DNA from: Nocardioides sp. Root682
Lineage (GTDB): Bacteria; Actinomycetota; Actinomycetes; Propionibacteriales; Nocardioidaceae
Assembly (NCBI RefSeq): GCF_001427795.1
Contig: NZ_LMHJ01000001.1
Span: 1,637,664 to 1,701,663, forward strand
Reading direction: 5' to 3'
Length of the DNA stretch: 64,000 bases
The first letter of the stretch is position 1. Each line of letters opens with the position of its first letter. Below the pieces are notes generated by a model, which made no database searches, was not told where the DNA came from, and saw nothing but the letters and a program-made list of their open reading frames with translations. The translations under genes were made by a program, and so were the position numbers. This document shows positions 1 to 9,227 of this stretch, in pieces.

Positions 1-25
1 TGGCGCCCGTGGCGATCTCGCTCAT
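1..25 (-). CDS. 5' end of an unidentified gene cut by the window edge
   Basis: An ATG at 25-23 overlaps the TGA stop of the PP2C gene (22-24) in an ATGA arrangement, and a GGGAG sequence lies about 7 nt upstream, so a translationally coupled downstream gene very probably begins here. Only eight residues (MSEIATGA) are visible. PP2C genes of this type often sit with FHA or Ser/Thr kinase genes, but nothing in these few residues shows which. Confidence 0.5.
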
Positions 26-882
26 GGGAGAGCTCCCAACTTCTGCTCCAGACTCACCCGCTGCGCATCGGAGTCGTACGGATCTGTGTGGGTCAATCCC
101 ACCACATCCACGACGACTGCGGTGGCGTTGTCGTGCCCGCCCGCACTCAGAGCAGCGGCGACGAGCTGTTCGGCGGCATCCCGGGGGTCCTCGCAGCCAC
201 CCAGGATCGACCCGATCTGCTCGTCGCTGACCATTCCGCTGACCCCGTCCGAGCACAGCAGCAACCGCTCCGCTGCCGCCAGCGGCATCAGGAAGAAGTC
301 CGCCTCCCCGCTCACGCTGCCGGGCAGGGCCGATCCGCCGAGCGCCCGGGTGATCACGTTGCGGCTCGGGTGCACGGCTGCCGCGGCGGCACTGATCTGG
401 CCGGCGTCGACCATCTCTTGGACCAGGCTGTGATCGACGCTGACCTGCTCGAGGACGCCGTCGGTGTGCCGGTAGATCCGCGAGTCGCCGACGTTGGCCA
501 GCAACCACCGCGGCCCGTCGTCGGAGTCGACCAGCAACGCCACGACGGCGGTCGTGCCGGCGGAGAACGACGCCGGCGCACCGTTGGCGCGCTGCTCGGC
601 GTCGTAGGCAAGGATCCGGTCCTGCACCGCCTGCAGGGTGGAGGCGATCGCCTCGGCGCCGCGCGCTGCGTCGTACCCGTCGGCCGCGAGGCGTGCGAAC
701 TCCTCGATGACGATGCCGCTGGCCACGTCGCCACGGTCGTGGCCGCCCATCCCGTCGGCGACGACGAAGACCGGAGGGTTGGCCAGATAGGCGTCCTCAT
801 TGGCCGAGCGGACGAGCCCGACGTCGGTGGCCGAGCCGTGGTGCAGCTCGACCTGGCTGACGCCGATGATGCGCCCCGTCAT
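22..882 (-). CDS. PP2C-family Ser/Thr protein phosphatase
   Basis: A 286-residue protein with the PP2C metal-binding motifs in order: RSANEDAYL near residues 25-33, VADGMGGHDRGD at 41-52, LLLCSDGVSG in the second half, and GGHDNATAVVV near the C terminus. These acidic residues bind the two Mn/Mg ions that activate water for phosphoserine/phosphothreonine hydrolysis, so it should counteract Hanks-type kinases in the cytosol. It has no transmembrane segment, unlike the PstP/PrpC proteins of the cell-division cluster. The ATG at 882 was chosen because the longer reading frame (to 1146) is low-complexity and runs antisense into the divergent gene. It shares a 33-bp divergent promoter region with the XPB-partner gene and overlaps the next gene by 4 nt. 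Confidence 0.9.
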   Translation of the reverse strand: MTGRIIGVSQVELHHGSATDVGLVRSANEDAYLANPPVFVVADGMGGHDRGDVASGIVIEEFARLAADGYDAARGAEAIASTLQAVQDRILAYDAEQRANGAPASFSAGTTAVVALLVDSDDGPRWLLANVGDSRIYRHTDGVLEQVSVDHSLVQEMVDAGQISAAAAAVHPSRNVITRALGGSALPGSVSGEADFFLMPLAAAERLLLCSDGVSGMVSDEQIGSILGGCEDPRDAAEQLVAAALSAGGHDNATAVVVDVVGLTHTDPYDSDAQRVSLEQKLGALP

Positions 883-902
883 GCGAGCCGGTCCGGTGTC
901 GG

Positions 903-908
903 TAGTTT
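903..908 (+). promoter_or_regulatory. -10 element of a leaderless promoter for the XPB-partner gene
   Basis: TAGTTT followed by 7 nt and then GTG at 916. There is no SD upstream of that GTG. The spacing puts the transcription start on the start codon and supports 916 as the start among several possible GTG/TTG codons. Confidence 0.5.
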
Positions 909-915
909 GGGCGGC

Positions 916-3204
916 GTGGGACCAGGACCTGAGGGGCACCGGTCGTTGGCCGACCAATTGCGGTCGTGGCCCGACGAGCGGCTCCAACGCCTGCTCGCAG
1001 CACGTCCCGACCTTGCCACCCCTGCCCCTCACGACTTCGGTCAACTCGCCTCGCGCGCCGCGGTGAGGAACTCGATTGCGCGAACGCTCGATGGCCTCAC
1101 CCGGGGCGAACTCTCCGTGCTTGATGCCCTCGTGGTGGCCGGTCAAACCACCGAATCCGAACTGATCTCGATCGTGTGGGCCGACCCGCCGTACGTGGCC
1201 GCGACGGCAGCCCGACTCGTCGACCTTGCCCTGGCCTGGGAGTCGCCCGAGGGACTGCGCGCACTCACCGGTGTCGCCGATGCCATGCTCGGCGGCGGCG
1301 AGGCCGGAATGAGCGGACTGCGTCCTCGCTCGCCCGCTCGGCGTGACCCCGTCGACCTGGAAGCCGTCATCGCGGCGCTACCGACCGAGGCGCGCGCGCT
1401 GCTCGACCACGTCGTGGCCAACGGTGGGACTGCCAAGCCCGGAACCGCCCGCATCGGCCTGCGTCCCGAGGACGCCGAGACCCCCGCGGAGCTCCTGATC
1501 GCGCACCGGCTGCTGCTGCCCGGCGGATCGCTGCAACCCGGCCTGCTGATGGCGCCCGGGGAGGTCGGCCTCGCGCTGCGAGGCGGACGTACGACGACCG
1601 CCCCGATCGACGAGCGTCCCCCCGTCGCGGCCGAGGCCCGGTCCCCGCGCCTGGCCCAGGGCGCCGCCGTCGGCGCCGCCACGGACGTCGTACGACGGAC
1701 CGAGACGCTGCTCGAGTGGTGGGGCGTACGACCCGCGGCTGCCCTGCGCACCACCGGGCTCGGCGTCCGGGAGCTGAAGGCGACAGCGACGTACCTCCAG
1801 GTCTCCGATGTGGTCGCCGCGCTGCTCGTGGAGGTGGCGGCCGAGGCCGGGCTGCTCGGCAACCGCGCCGACTCCGACGGCAATCCCGTGTGGGTGCCGA
1901 CCGAGCAGTTCGACGTCTGGCTCGAGCTCCCGACCGCCGAGAAGTGGTCGGTGCTCGCCCGCGCCTGGCTGGCCAGCGCGCGGTTGCCGTCGCTCGTCGG
2001 CGAACGTGGTCCGGACCAGAAGCCCTGGAACGCACTGACTCCCGAGCTCTCGGCCTCCGGCATGCCCGAAGCCAAGGGGATGGCTCTGGCGGCGCTGGCC
2101 GGCCTCCCCGAGGGGCACGGCCTGGCCGCCGGCACGGGGCTGCCCTCGCTGGTCGCACATCTTGCATGGGAGCGCCCGCGGCGACCCCGTACCCGACCGG
2201 ACCTGGTCGCGTGGGCGGTCGCGGAGGCCGCGGTCATCGGGATCACCGGCGCCGACGTGCTCTCACCGTTCGGGCGCGCACTGGTCGCTGGCGACGACCC
2301 GGCCCCGGCTCTGGCCGCGCTGCTGCCCCCACCCGTCGACCACGTCCTGATCCAGGCGGACCTGACCGCCGTGGCCCCCGGGCCCCTCGAACCCGACCTC
2401 GCCCGCCGGCTCAACCAGGTGGCGGACATCGAGTCCCACGGAGCGGCGACCGTCTACCGGTTCACCCCGGACTCCGTTCGTCGCGGGCTCGACGTGGGGT
2501 GGACCGCCGCCGAGCTCCATGCCTTCCTGCTGGCGGCGTCCCGGACACCCGTGCCGCAGCCGCTGAGCTACCTGATCGACGACGTGGTGCGCAGCTTCGG
2601 CCGACTGCGCGTCGGAGTCGCCTCCGCCTTCATCCGGTCCGAGGACGAGGCGGCCCTCGCCGGTCTGCTCGGCCACCCGCGTGCGGTCGGCCTGGGACTC
2701 CAGCGGATCGCACCGACCGTGGTCGTCTCCAGCGTGCCGATCGACGTCCTGCTCCCCCGGCTGCGGGACCTGGGTGTCGCGCCAGTCGTCGAGGGACCCG
2801 ACGGTGTGGTCCGCGTCGGCGTGAACGAGCCGCTGCGGGCACGGTCGCCGCGGACCCGCGACGGGGCCGACCCGGCCCGGGCCGCTGCCCGCCAGTCGGC
2901 CCATGTGGTCGGGGCGGTCCTCAGCCTGCGCGAGGGCGATGCGGAGGCCCGCAACCGGCCGGCGTCCGCGTCGGCTCCCGGGGGCGGTGTGCTCTCGGCC
3001 CTGCGTGAGGCGATCGAGCGGCGCGGCGTCGTACTCATCGGGTTCACCGACAACCAGGGCGTCGTGAGCGAGCGGGCCGTCGCACCGATCACCGTCGAGG
3101 GCGGGCGGCTGACCGCGCGTGACCAGGACGCGGACGCCGATGACCCTGACGCCGAGCGGACCTACGCCGTGCACCGGATCAGCCGGGTCGTTCCCGTCAC
3201 CTAG
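916..3204 (+). CDS. XPB-associated helicase-like protein (Helicase_C_3 domain)
   Basis: A 762-residue protein lying directly upstream of xpb, the position occupied in many actinobacteria by the conserved large protein with a Helicase_C_3 / XPB-Ssl2-like domain. The N terminus (SLADQLRSWPDERL) matches the usual opening of this family. The region around residues 470-640 resembles the XPB/Ssl2-like C-terminal fold, and the last 40 residues end in a basic VHRISRVVPV tail. I see no Walker A or DEAD-type motif, so it is probably a non-catalytic partner or DNA-binding subunit of XPB (inference). The stop codon TAG is also part of the -10 element of xpb, so the pair is tightly packed. Its own start is at GTG 916; TTG at 946 with a GAGGGG upstream is an alternative. 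Confidence 0.8.
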   Translation: MGPGPEGHRSLADQLRSWPDERLQRLLAARPDLATPAPHDFGQLASRAAVRNSIARTLDGLTRGELSVLDALVVAGQTTESELISIVWADPPYVAATAARLVDLALAWESPEGLRALTGVADAMLGGGEAGMSGLRPRSPARRDPVDLEAVIAALPTEARALLDHVVANGGTAKPGTARIGLRPEDAETPAELLIAHRLLLPGGSLQPGLLMAPGEVGLALRGGRTTTAPIDERPPVAAEARSPRLAQGAAVGAATDVVRRTETLLEWWGVRPAAALRTTGLGVRELKATATYLQVSDVVAALLVEVAAEAGLLGNRADSDGNPVWVPTEQFDVWLELPTAEKWSVLARAWLASARLPSLVGERGPDQKPWNALTPELSASGMPEAKGMALAALAGLPEGHGLAAGTGLPSLVAHLAWERPRRPRTRPDLVAWAVAEAAVIGITGADVLSPFGRALVAGDDPAPALAALLPPPVDHVLIQADLTAVAPGPLEPDLARRLNQVADIESHGAATVYRFTPDSVRRGLDVGWTAAELHAFLLAASRTPVPQPLSYLIDDVVRSFGRLRVGVASAFIRSEDEAALAGLLGHPRAVGLGLQRIAPTVVVSSVPIDVLLPRLRDLGVAPVVEGPDGVVRVGVNEPLRARSPRTRDGADPARAAARQSAHVVGAVLSLREGDAEARNRPASASAPGGGVLSALREAIERRGVVLIGFTDNQGVVSERAVAPITVEGGRLTARDQDADADDPDAERTYAVHRISRVVPVT

Positions 3205-3207
3205 ACT
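3202..3207 (+). promoter_or_regulatory. -10 element of a leaderless promoter for xpb
   Basis: TAGACT, whose first three bases are the stop codon of the upstream gene, followed by 6 nt and GTG 3214. No SD precedes the GTG. xpb may therefore have its own leaderless transcript in addition to read-through. Confidence 0.5.
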
Positions 3208-3213
3208 CGTGCG

Positions 3214-4884
3214 GTGAGTGACGGACCGTTGATCGTGCAGTCGGACAAGTCCCTGCTGCTGGAGGTCGACCATCCGCAGGCGGCCGAGTGCCGCAAGGCG
3301 ATCGCTCCCTTTGCGGAGCTGGAGCGCTCCCCCGAACACATCCACACCTACCGGCTCACGCCCCTGGGGCTGTGGAACGCGCGGGCCGCAGGTCACGACG
3401 CCGAGCAGGTCGTCGACACGCTGCTCACGTACTCCCGCTACTCGGTCCCGCACGCCCTGCTCGTCGATGTCGCCGAGACGATGGCCCGCTACGGCCGGCT
3501 GCGACTCGAGAAGCACCCCGTGCACGGACTCGTGCTGACGTCGACCGACCGGCCTGTGCTCGAGGAGGTGCTGCGCGCCAAGAAGATCGCGGGCATGCTC
3601 GGCGAACGCCTCGACCCCGACTCGGTCGCCGTGCACCCGTCCGAGCGCGGCAACCTCAAGCAGGCGCTGCTCAAGCTGGGCTGGCCGGCCGAGGACTACG
3701 CCGGGTACGTCGACGGCGAGGCCCACGCGATCGACCTCGCCGAGGACGGCTGGGAGCTGCGCACCTACCAGCGCGAGGCTGCCGAGTCGTTCTGGAACGG
3801 CGGCTCCGGGGTCGTCGTACTCCCGTGCGGGGCGGGCAAGACCATCGTCGGTGCAGCAGCCATGGCGCACGCGCAGGCGACCACGCTCATCCTGGTCACG
3901 AACACGGTCAGCGCCCGGCAGTGGAAGGACGAGCTGATCAAGCGCACGTCGCTGACTGCGGACGAGATCGGCGAGTACTCCGGCACCGTCAAGGAGATCC
4001 GCCCCGTCACCATCGCGACGTACCAGGTCATCACGACCAAGCGGAAGGGCGTGTACCCGCACCTCGAGCTGTTCGACGCCCGTGACTGGGGCCTGATCGT
4101 GTACGACGAGGTGCACCTGCTGCCCGCGCCGATCTTCCGGATGACAGCGAACCTGCAGGCGCGGCGCCGGATCGGGCTGACGGCGACCCTGGTCCGCGAG
4201 GACGGTCGCGAGGGTGACGTGTTCTCGCTGATCGGCCCGAAGCGGTACGACGCCCCGTGGAAGGACATCGAGGCGCAGGGCTGGATCGCTCCGGCCGACT
4301 GCATCGAGGTGCGGGTCAGCCTGACCGACTCCGCCCGGATGGTCTACGCCACCTCCGAGGCGGAGGAGCGCTACCGCCTCGCTGCGTGCACGCCGGAGAA
4401 GATCCGCGTCGTGCGCGACCTGGTCGCCCGCCACGTCCATCAACCGACCCTCGTGATCGGTCAGTACCTCGACCAGATCGAGGAGCTGTCGACCGCACTC
4501 GACGCCCCGGTGATCACCGGCGCGACCCCGGTCAAGGAACGCCAACGCCTCTTCGAGGCGTTCCGCACCGGTGAGGTCGGGCTGCTGGTCGTGTCGAAGG
4601 TCGCCAACTTCTCGATCGACCTGCCCAGCGCCGAGGTCGCCATCCAGGTGTCCGGATCGTTCGGGTCACGCCAGGAGGAGGCCCAGCGCCTCGGTCGCCT
4701 GCTGCGTCCCGGCGAACCCGGCCCCGACGGTGAGCGGAAGATCGCGCGGTTCTACACGATCGTCTCCCGCGACACCGTCGACGCCGACTTCGCCCAGAAC
4801 CGCCAGCGTTTCCTCGCCGAGCAGGGGTACGCCTACCGGATCGTCGATGCCGACGACCTGGACGCTTCCGCAGACCAGGTCTGA
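3214..4884 (+). CDS. DNA repair helicase XPB-like (SF2 ATPase)
   Basis: A 556-residue superfamily 2 helicase. Residues 1-170 are the damage-recognition-like N-terminal region. Walker A is PCGAGKT at 204-210 and motif II is DEVH at 298-301. GLTATLVRED at 321-330 holds motif III and the RED triad typical of XPB. A second RecA lobe follows with QRLGRLLRPG (motif VI). Bacterial XPB is a 3'-to-5' DNA helicase (known for Mycobacterium XPB), and a role in repair or transcription-coupled processes is assumed by family. The start is GTG 3214. The stop abuts the stop of lon on the other strand. Confidence 0.95.
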   Translation: MSDGPLIVQSDKSLLLEVDHPQAAECRKAIAPFAELERSPEHIHTYRLTPLGLWNARAAGHDAEQVVDTLLTYSRYSVPHALLVDVAETMARYGRLRLEKHPVHGLVLTSTDRPVLEEVLRAKKIAGMLGERLDPDSVAVHPSERGNLKQALLKLGWPAEDYAGYVDGEAHAIDLAEDGWELRTYQREAAESFWNGGSGVVVLPCGAGKTIVGAAAMAHAQATTLILVTNTVSARQWKDELIKRTSLTADEIGEYSGTVKEIRPVTIATYQVITTKRKGVYPHLELFDARDWGLIVYDEVHLLPAPIFRMTANLQARRRIGLTATLVREDGREGDVFSLIGPKRYDAPWKDIEAQGWIAPADCIEVRVSLTDSARMVYATSEAEERYRLAACTPEKIRVVRDLVARHVHQPTLVIGQYLDQIEELSTALDAPVITGATPVKERQRLFEAFRTGEVGLLVVSKVANFSIDLPSAEVAIQVSGSFGSRQEEAQRLGRLLRPGEPGPDGERKIARFYTIVSRDTVDADFAQNRQRFLAEQGYAYRIVDADDLDASADQV

Positions 4885-7224
4885 TCAGGCCGCGCTGACC
4901 GCCTGCTCCTCCTCCGCCACGACCAGGGCGAGCGCCAGGATCTCGGTCACGTGACCGACGGGGTGGACGGTCAGCTGCTCCAGGATCTCCGCCGGTACGT
5001 CGTCCAGGTCGGCCCGGTTGCGTTCGGGGATGAACACGTCGGTGACGCCGGCCCGCTGCGCTGCGAGCAGCTTCTGCTTCACCCCGCCGATCGGGAGCAC
5101 CCGACCCGACAACGTGACCTCGCCGGTCATCGCGACGTCGGACCGCACGGGCCGCCCGGTCAGCAGCGACACCAGTGCCGTCACCATCGTGACGCCCGCG
5201 GACGGACCGTCCTTGGGGATCGCACCCGCGGGGAAGTGCACGTGGATCGACCGCTCGAAGGCGGAGGCCGGGATGCCGAGCTCGGTGGCGTGCGAACGCA
5301 CCCACGAGAGCGCGATCCTGGCCGACTCCTTCATGACGTCGCCCAGCTGACCGGTGACGGTCAGGCCCGTTTCGCCCTCGGCGACCGACGTCTCGACGTA
5401 CAGCACGTCACCACCCATGCCGGTCACGGCGAGGCCGGTCGCGACGCCGGGGACCGAGGTCCGCTCCTGGACGTCCGGCGTGAAGCGGGGTCGGCCGATC
5501 AGGTCCTTGAGCTGGTCGAGACCGATGTCGACGCGGTCCACCTCGCCGGACGCGAGACGCGCGGTGGCCTTGCGGAACGCCTTGGCGAGCAGCCGCTCCA
5601 CCTGGCGCACACCGGCCTCGCGGGTGTAGTTGGACGCGATCTCGCGCAGTGCCTCGTCGCTGATCGTCACCTCGTCGGCGCCGAGCGCGGCGCGCTCGAG
5701 CTGCCGCGGCACCAGGAAGTCCCGTGCGATGGCCACCTTGTCGTCCTCGGTGTAGCCGTCGAGGGTCACCAGCTCCATCCGGTCCAGCAGGGCCGCCGGG
5801 ATCTGGCCGATGTCGTTGGCGGTCGCGATGAACAGCACGTTGGACAGATCGAGGTCGAGCTCGAGGTAGTGGTCGCGGAAGGTGTGGTTCTGCGCGGGGT
5901 CGAGGACCTCGAGCAGCGCCGCCGCCGGGTCTCCCCGGTAGTCGGAGCCCACCTTGTCGATCTCGTCGAGCAGCACGACCGGGTTCATCGAACCCGCCTC
6001 CTTGATGGCCCGTACGACGCGGCCCGGGAGGGCGCCGACGTACGTACGCCGGTGGCCACGGATCTCCGCCTCGTCGCGGACTCCGCCGAGGGCGACCCGG
6101 ACGAAGTTGCGGCCGAGGGCGCGCGCGACGGACTCGCCGAGCGACGTCTTGCCGACTCCCGGAGGGCCGGCGAGCAGGATGACGGCACCGGAACCCCGGC
6201 CACCGACGACGTCGAGGCCACGCTCCTCACGGCGGGCGCGCACGGCGAGGTACTCCGTGATGCGGTCCTTGACCTCCTCCAGCCCGTGGTGGTCGGCATC
6301 GAGCACCGCACGAGCGGCACGGACGTCCGTGTCGTCCTCGGTCCGCACCGACCAGGGCAGGTCGAGCACGGTGTCGAGCCAGGTGCGGATCCAGCCGGCC
6401 TCGGGGTTCTGATCGCTGGCACGCTCGAGCTTGTCGACCTCGCGCAGCAGCGCTTCGCGCACGTGGTCGGGTACGTCGGCGGCCTCGACCCGGCCGCGGT
6501 GGTCGTCGGTGTCCGCCTCGCCCTCACCGAGCTCCTTGCGGATCGCGGCGAGCTGCTGGCGCAGCAGGTAGTCCCGCTGCGACTTCTCCAACGACTCCCG
6601 CACGTCCGACTCGATCTTCTCGCTGACCTCGGACTCGGTGACGAAGTCACGGGTCCAGTCGACGAGCAGGCGTAGGCGCTCGGCGACCGCGGGGGTCTCG
6701 AGCAGCTGCCGCTTGCGGTCGTCACTGAGGTACGGCGCGTACCCGGCGGTGTCGGCGAGCGTCGCCGGGTCCTCGATCCGGGTGACGTTGTCGGCCACCT
6801 GCCACGCCTCGCGGCGGTGCAGGAGACCGACGACGAGCTGCTTGTACTCCTCGGCCAGCGCCCGGACCTCGTCATCGACGGTCCCGCCGTCAACGGTCTC
6901 GACCTCGACCCACAGGGCCGCGCCGGGGCCGGTCACGCCGCTGCCGATCCGGGCCCGGCCGCCGGCCTTGAGCACCGCCGCGGGTTCACCGCCGGAGAAC
7001 CGGCCGACCTTCTCGATGCTCGCCACGACGCCGTACGACGCGTAGCGGTCCTCGAGGCGCGGGGCGACCAGGACCTGGGCGGGCTCGCCCGATTCACGGG
7101 CAGCGAGCTGAGCTGCATCGATGGCGGCACGAGCGGGCTCGTCGAGCTCGACCCGGACGACCATCCCGGGAAGCACCACGACGTCGGAGAGGAACAGCAC
7201 CGGAAGCTGCAAGGGGTTCGTCAT
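4885..7224 (-). CDS. lon: ATP-dependent protease Lon
   Basis: A 779-residue LonA protease: N-terminal substrate-binding LON domain (about 1-200), coiled middle region, AAA+ module with Walker A GPPGVGKT (353-360) and Walker B VVLLDEID (416-423), and C-terminal protease domain with the Ser/Lys dyad, Ser675 in DGPSAG and Lys718 in GGVKQK. It degrades misfolded and regulatory proteins in the cytosol. The ATG at 7224 was chosen because GGAAGG precedes it and MTNPLQLPVLFLSDVVVLPGM is a normal Lon N terminus; the longer frame upstream is antisense noise. A ClgR-like operator lies at 7262-7279. The 3' end abuts that of xpb. Confidence 0.97.
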   Translation of the reverse strand: MTNPLQLPVLFLSDVVVLPGMVVRVELDEPARAAIDAAQLAARESGEPAQVLVAPRLEDRYASYGVVASIEKVGRFSGGEPAAVLKAGGRARIGSGVTGPGAALWVEVETVDGGTVDDEVRALAEEYKQLVVGLLHRREAWQVADNVTRIEDPATLADTAGYAPYLSDDRKRQLLETPAVAERLRLLVDWTRDFVTESEVSEKIESDVRESLEKSQRDYLLRQQLAAIRKELGEGEADTDDHRGRVEAADVPDHVREALLREVDKLERASDQNPEAGWIRTWLDTVLDLPWSVRTEDDTDVRAARAVLDADHHGLEEVKDRITEYLAVRARREERGLDVVGGRGSGAVILLAGPPGVGKTSLGESVARALGRNFVRVALGGVRDEAEIRGHRRTYVGALPGRVVRAIKEAGSMNPVVLLDEIDKVGSDYRGDPAAALLEVLDPAQNHTFRDHYLELDLDLSNVLFIATANDIGQIPAALLDRMELVTLDGYTEDDKVAIARDFLVPRQLERAALGADEVTISDEALREIASNYTREAGVRQVERLLAKAFRKATARLASGEVDRVDIGLDQLKDLIGRPRFTPDVQERTSVPGVATGLAVTGMGGDVLYVETSVAEGETGLTVTGQLGDVMKESARIALSWVRSHATELGIPASAFERSIHVHFPAGAIPKDGPSAGVTMVTALVSLLTGRPVRSDVAMTGEVTLSGRVLPIGGVKQKLLAAQRAGVTDVFIPERNRADLDDVPAEILEQLTVHPVGHVTEILALALVVAEEEQAVSAA

Positions 7225-7261
7225 GCACCTTCCAATGCATTCCGGGTTGGCGCTGTTCCGC

Positions 7262-7279
7262 TGTTCGCGGAGGGCGAAC
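7262..7279 (-). promoter_or_regulatory. ClgR-like operator upstream of lon
   Basis: TGTTCGC-GGAGG-GCGAAC, a perfect 6-bp inverted repeat GTTCGC/GCGAAC with a 5-bp spacer, 38 bp upstream of the lon start. It agrees with the corynebacterial ClgR consensus as I recall it (WNNWCGCYNANRGCGWWS) at all but one fixed position. ClgR is the known activator of clp and lon genes in actinobacteria. Confidence 0.65.
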
Positions 7280-7289
7280 CCGGGAACTT

Positions 7290-7838
7290 TCAGGCGTACA
7301 ACTCCGCGGGCACGATCCGGACGTCGAACGGCGCGCTGGCCATCCACTCCTCGTCGCCGGAGACCAGCGCCACGACCTCGTAGCGCCCGTCGCGCAGCTC
7401 CCATGCCGTCAGGCTCGGAACCTCCGGATCGAGGATCCAGTACGACGGCACTCCAGCGCGTTCGTAGAGCCGCTTCTTGCGCACCTGGTCGCGACCACGT
7501 CGGCTCGGCGAGAGGATCTCGACGGCGAGCAGTGGCGGCGCCTTCAGGCCGCGCTGCTCTGGCACGTGGCGTCCCACCACGATCAGGTCGGGTTGGACGA
7601 CGGAGGTGAGCTCGAGCTCGACATCGAAGGGCGCGGCAACGACGACCAGGCCGTCGGGACACACCGACCGCAGGGCGAAATGGAGCTCACCCGACATCCG
7701 CTGGTGGTCAAAGGACGGCGAGGGGACCACGCTGATCTCACCCTCGAGCAGCTCGTAACGCAGTCCGTCGGCGGGCAGCGCGTAGTAGTCGTCCCGGGTG
7801 TGACCGGGTCCCAGGGTGGGCGTGGTCATGGGTTCCAT
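7290..7838 (-). CDS. Uma2 family (DUF820) restriction-endonuclease-fold protein
   Basis: A 182-residue protein with the Uma2 family layout: an N-terminal YELLEGEI segment, QPDLIVVG, AVEILSPS and a YERAGVPSYWILDPE stretch. D of QPDLIVVG, E of VEILSPS and the following K/R are the PD-(D/E)XK-type residues. The family has a nuclease fold, but its biological job is unknown. The ATG at 7838 has an AGGAGG 5 nt upstream; a second ATG lies three codons in. It starts 9 nt after the stop of the DUF2786 gene, so the two form an operon. Its 3' end is 10 bp from the ClgR-like operator of lon. Confidence 0.85.
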   Translation of the reverse strand: MEPMTTPTLGPGHTRDDYYALPADGLRYELLEGEISVVPSPSFDHQRMSGELHFALRSVCPDGLVVVAAPFDVELELTSVVQPDLIVVGRHVPEQRGLKAPPLLAVEILSPSRRGRDQVRKKRLYERAGVPSYWILDPEVPSLTAWELRDGRYEVVALVSGDEEWMASAPFDVRIVPAELYA

Positions 7839-7847
7839 GGTGCCTCC

Positions 7848-9062
7848 TCATGCAGTGAGCTCGCCAGCGTTGAGCCGGGCGAGGTCCGCGGCCGATCGTC
7901 CTTGCGCCGCACCCCAGGCGTCGTGACGGCCGCCGATCCTGCTCTCGGTCACGCGACCCCCGAACAGGCGCTCCACGGCGTCATCGACTGCCCGCGACCG
8001 GCTCCGGAGCACAGGGAGCGACGCGACCGCCCCGGCCTCAGCGAGGACAGCGTCGTTCGCCGTGGCCAGACGCTCCCCGATCCTCGACGCGAAGCCGAGA
8101 TGGAAGGAGCGCCGGAAGGCAGAGGTCCGGGACCGGTCTCCCGCGGCGGCGCTGCGGGCGGCCTCGGCGAGCGCGTTGCCTGCCTGCACGAGCAGCGAGG
8201 TGAACAGGACCTCGACGGCAGCCAGGTCGTCGGCGTGACCGACGACCACGCTCAGGTCGAGGCCGTTGATCCCGATCGCCCGGCACCTGTTGGCCTCGGC
8301 AACGGCAGCCAGCAGGACCCCTTTCACCGCGACGTACGGCGCTTCCAGCAGCACCCGTGTCATGCACGGCTCGTCTCCGGCCGGACCACGCTCGAGCCGG
8401 GCACGATCCACGGCGTGCCTGGCCATCAGCTCCTGGGCCTTGGCCGTCAGCAGCTCTGCTTCGGCCTCGAAGGCGGTCGACTCCGCCTTGGCCAGGAGCT
8501 TGCGAATCCGTTCGAGCAGGGGGTCCGCGGCCGCAGCGAGGGCGGGGGCGCCCACCGTGACCACCGACGGATCGACCCCGGGCGGCGGGATGAGCAGGGG
8601 AAGTCGCGGCAACCGGGAGAGGACTCGCCAGGCAGCCCCGACCGCGTCGTAGCACCGCCGCCGATCCATTCCTTCGCGTCGTCGCCACTGCCGCAACCAG
8701 TCATGACGGGTCGATTCGCTGCGGCCCTCGAGTCCGTCGATCTGGGCCTGCCAGCGCGGATCGATCACCTGGGACGTGCGGCGATCGTGGTCGGCGACGA
8801 TCGTGAGATCAACGAGTCGCGCCGCGATCCGGTCGGCCTTGTGCGCCATCACGTGCACCAGCTCGGCCGGTTGCCAGCCCTGGGACCAGGCACTGGCGAG
8901 CGCCTCGAGCAGGATCCGCTCCCCCGCGGGATCGACGACCGACACCGACCACAGCGCCAGCCGGTCGGACTCCGCGGTCGGCAACCGCTTCGACTCCGTG
9001 GCGCGCCACAACAGCCGCTGCCAGGCCTCGCGGGCCTCCCTGACGTCGTACCGATCTGTCAT
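7848..9062 (-). CDS. DUF2786 domain protein
   Basis: A 404-residue cytosolic protein. The recognisable part is a DUF2786 segment around residues 182-222 (RIRKLLAKAEST, then AEAELLTAKAQELMARHAVD), followed by a helical C-terminal domain of the kind usually found after DUF2786. The function of the family is unknown; members occur in bacteria and phages. The N-terminal half has no motif that I recognise. Its ATG at 9062 has an ideal AGGAGG 4-6 nt upstream. It forms an operon with the Uma2 gene immediately downstream. Confidence 0.8.
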   Translation of the reverse strand: MTDRYDVREAREAWQRLLWRATESKRLPTAESDRLALWSVSVVDPAGERILLEALASAWSQGWQPAELVHVMAHKADRIAARLVDLTIVADHDRRTSQVIDPRWQAQIDGLEGRSESTRHDWLRQWRRREGMDRRRCYDAVGAAWRVLSRLPRLPLLIPPPGVDPSVVTVGAPALAAAADPLLERIRKLLAKAESTAFEAEAELLTAKAQELMARHAVDRARLERGPAGDEPCMTRVLLEAPYVAVKGVLLAAVAEANRCRAIGINGLDLSVVVGHADDLAAVEVLFTSLLVQAGNALAEAARSAAAGDRSRTSAFRRSFHLGFASRIGERLATANDAVLAEAGAVASLPVLRSRSRAVDDAVERLFGGRVTESRIGGRHDAWGAAQGRSAADLARLNAGELTA

Positions 9063-9227
9063 CTGCTCCTCCTGCTCCCGGTGTCGGAGCAGGGACGTTC
9101 GCAGTCAGGTCGGACAGAGGGGCCGTCGCCCCGCCACCTCTGTGGAGAGCCCGGGCGACCAGGCAGCCTGTGGAGGGTTGGTGGACGGTCGCGCGCACCT
9201 GCCCGACAGGCGGTCATCACGACGAAC

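Noticed and set aside
88..915. N-terminal extension of the XPB-partner frame
   Set aside because: It runs antisense through the PP2C phosphatase gene; the family starts at about SLADQLR and a leaderless -10 supports GTG 916.
2263..4545. 760-residue open frame opposite the XPB partner and xpb
   Set aside because: Antisense shadow of two recognisable genes, with no motif of its own.
4951..6675. 574-residue open frame opposite lon
   Set aside because: Antisense to the strongly conserved Lon coding region; codon third-position bias favours the lon strand.
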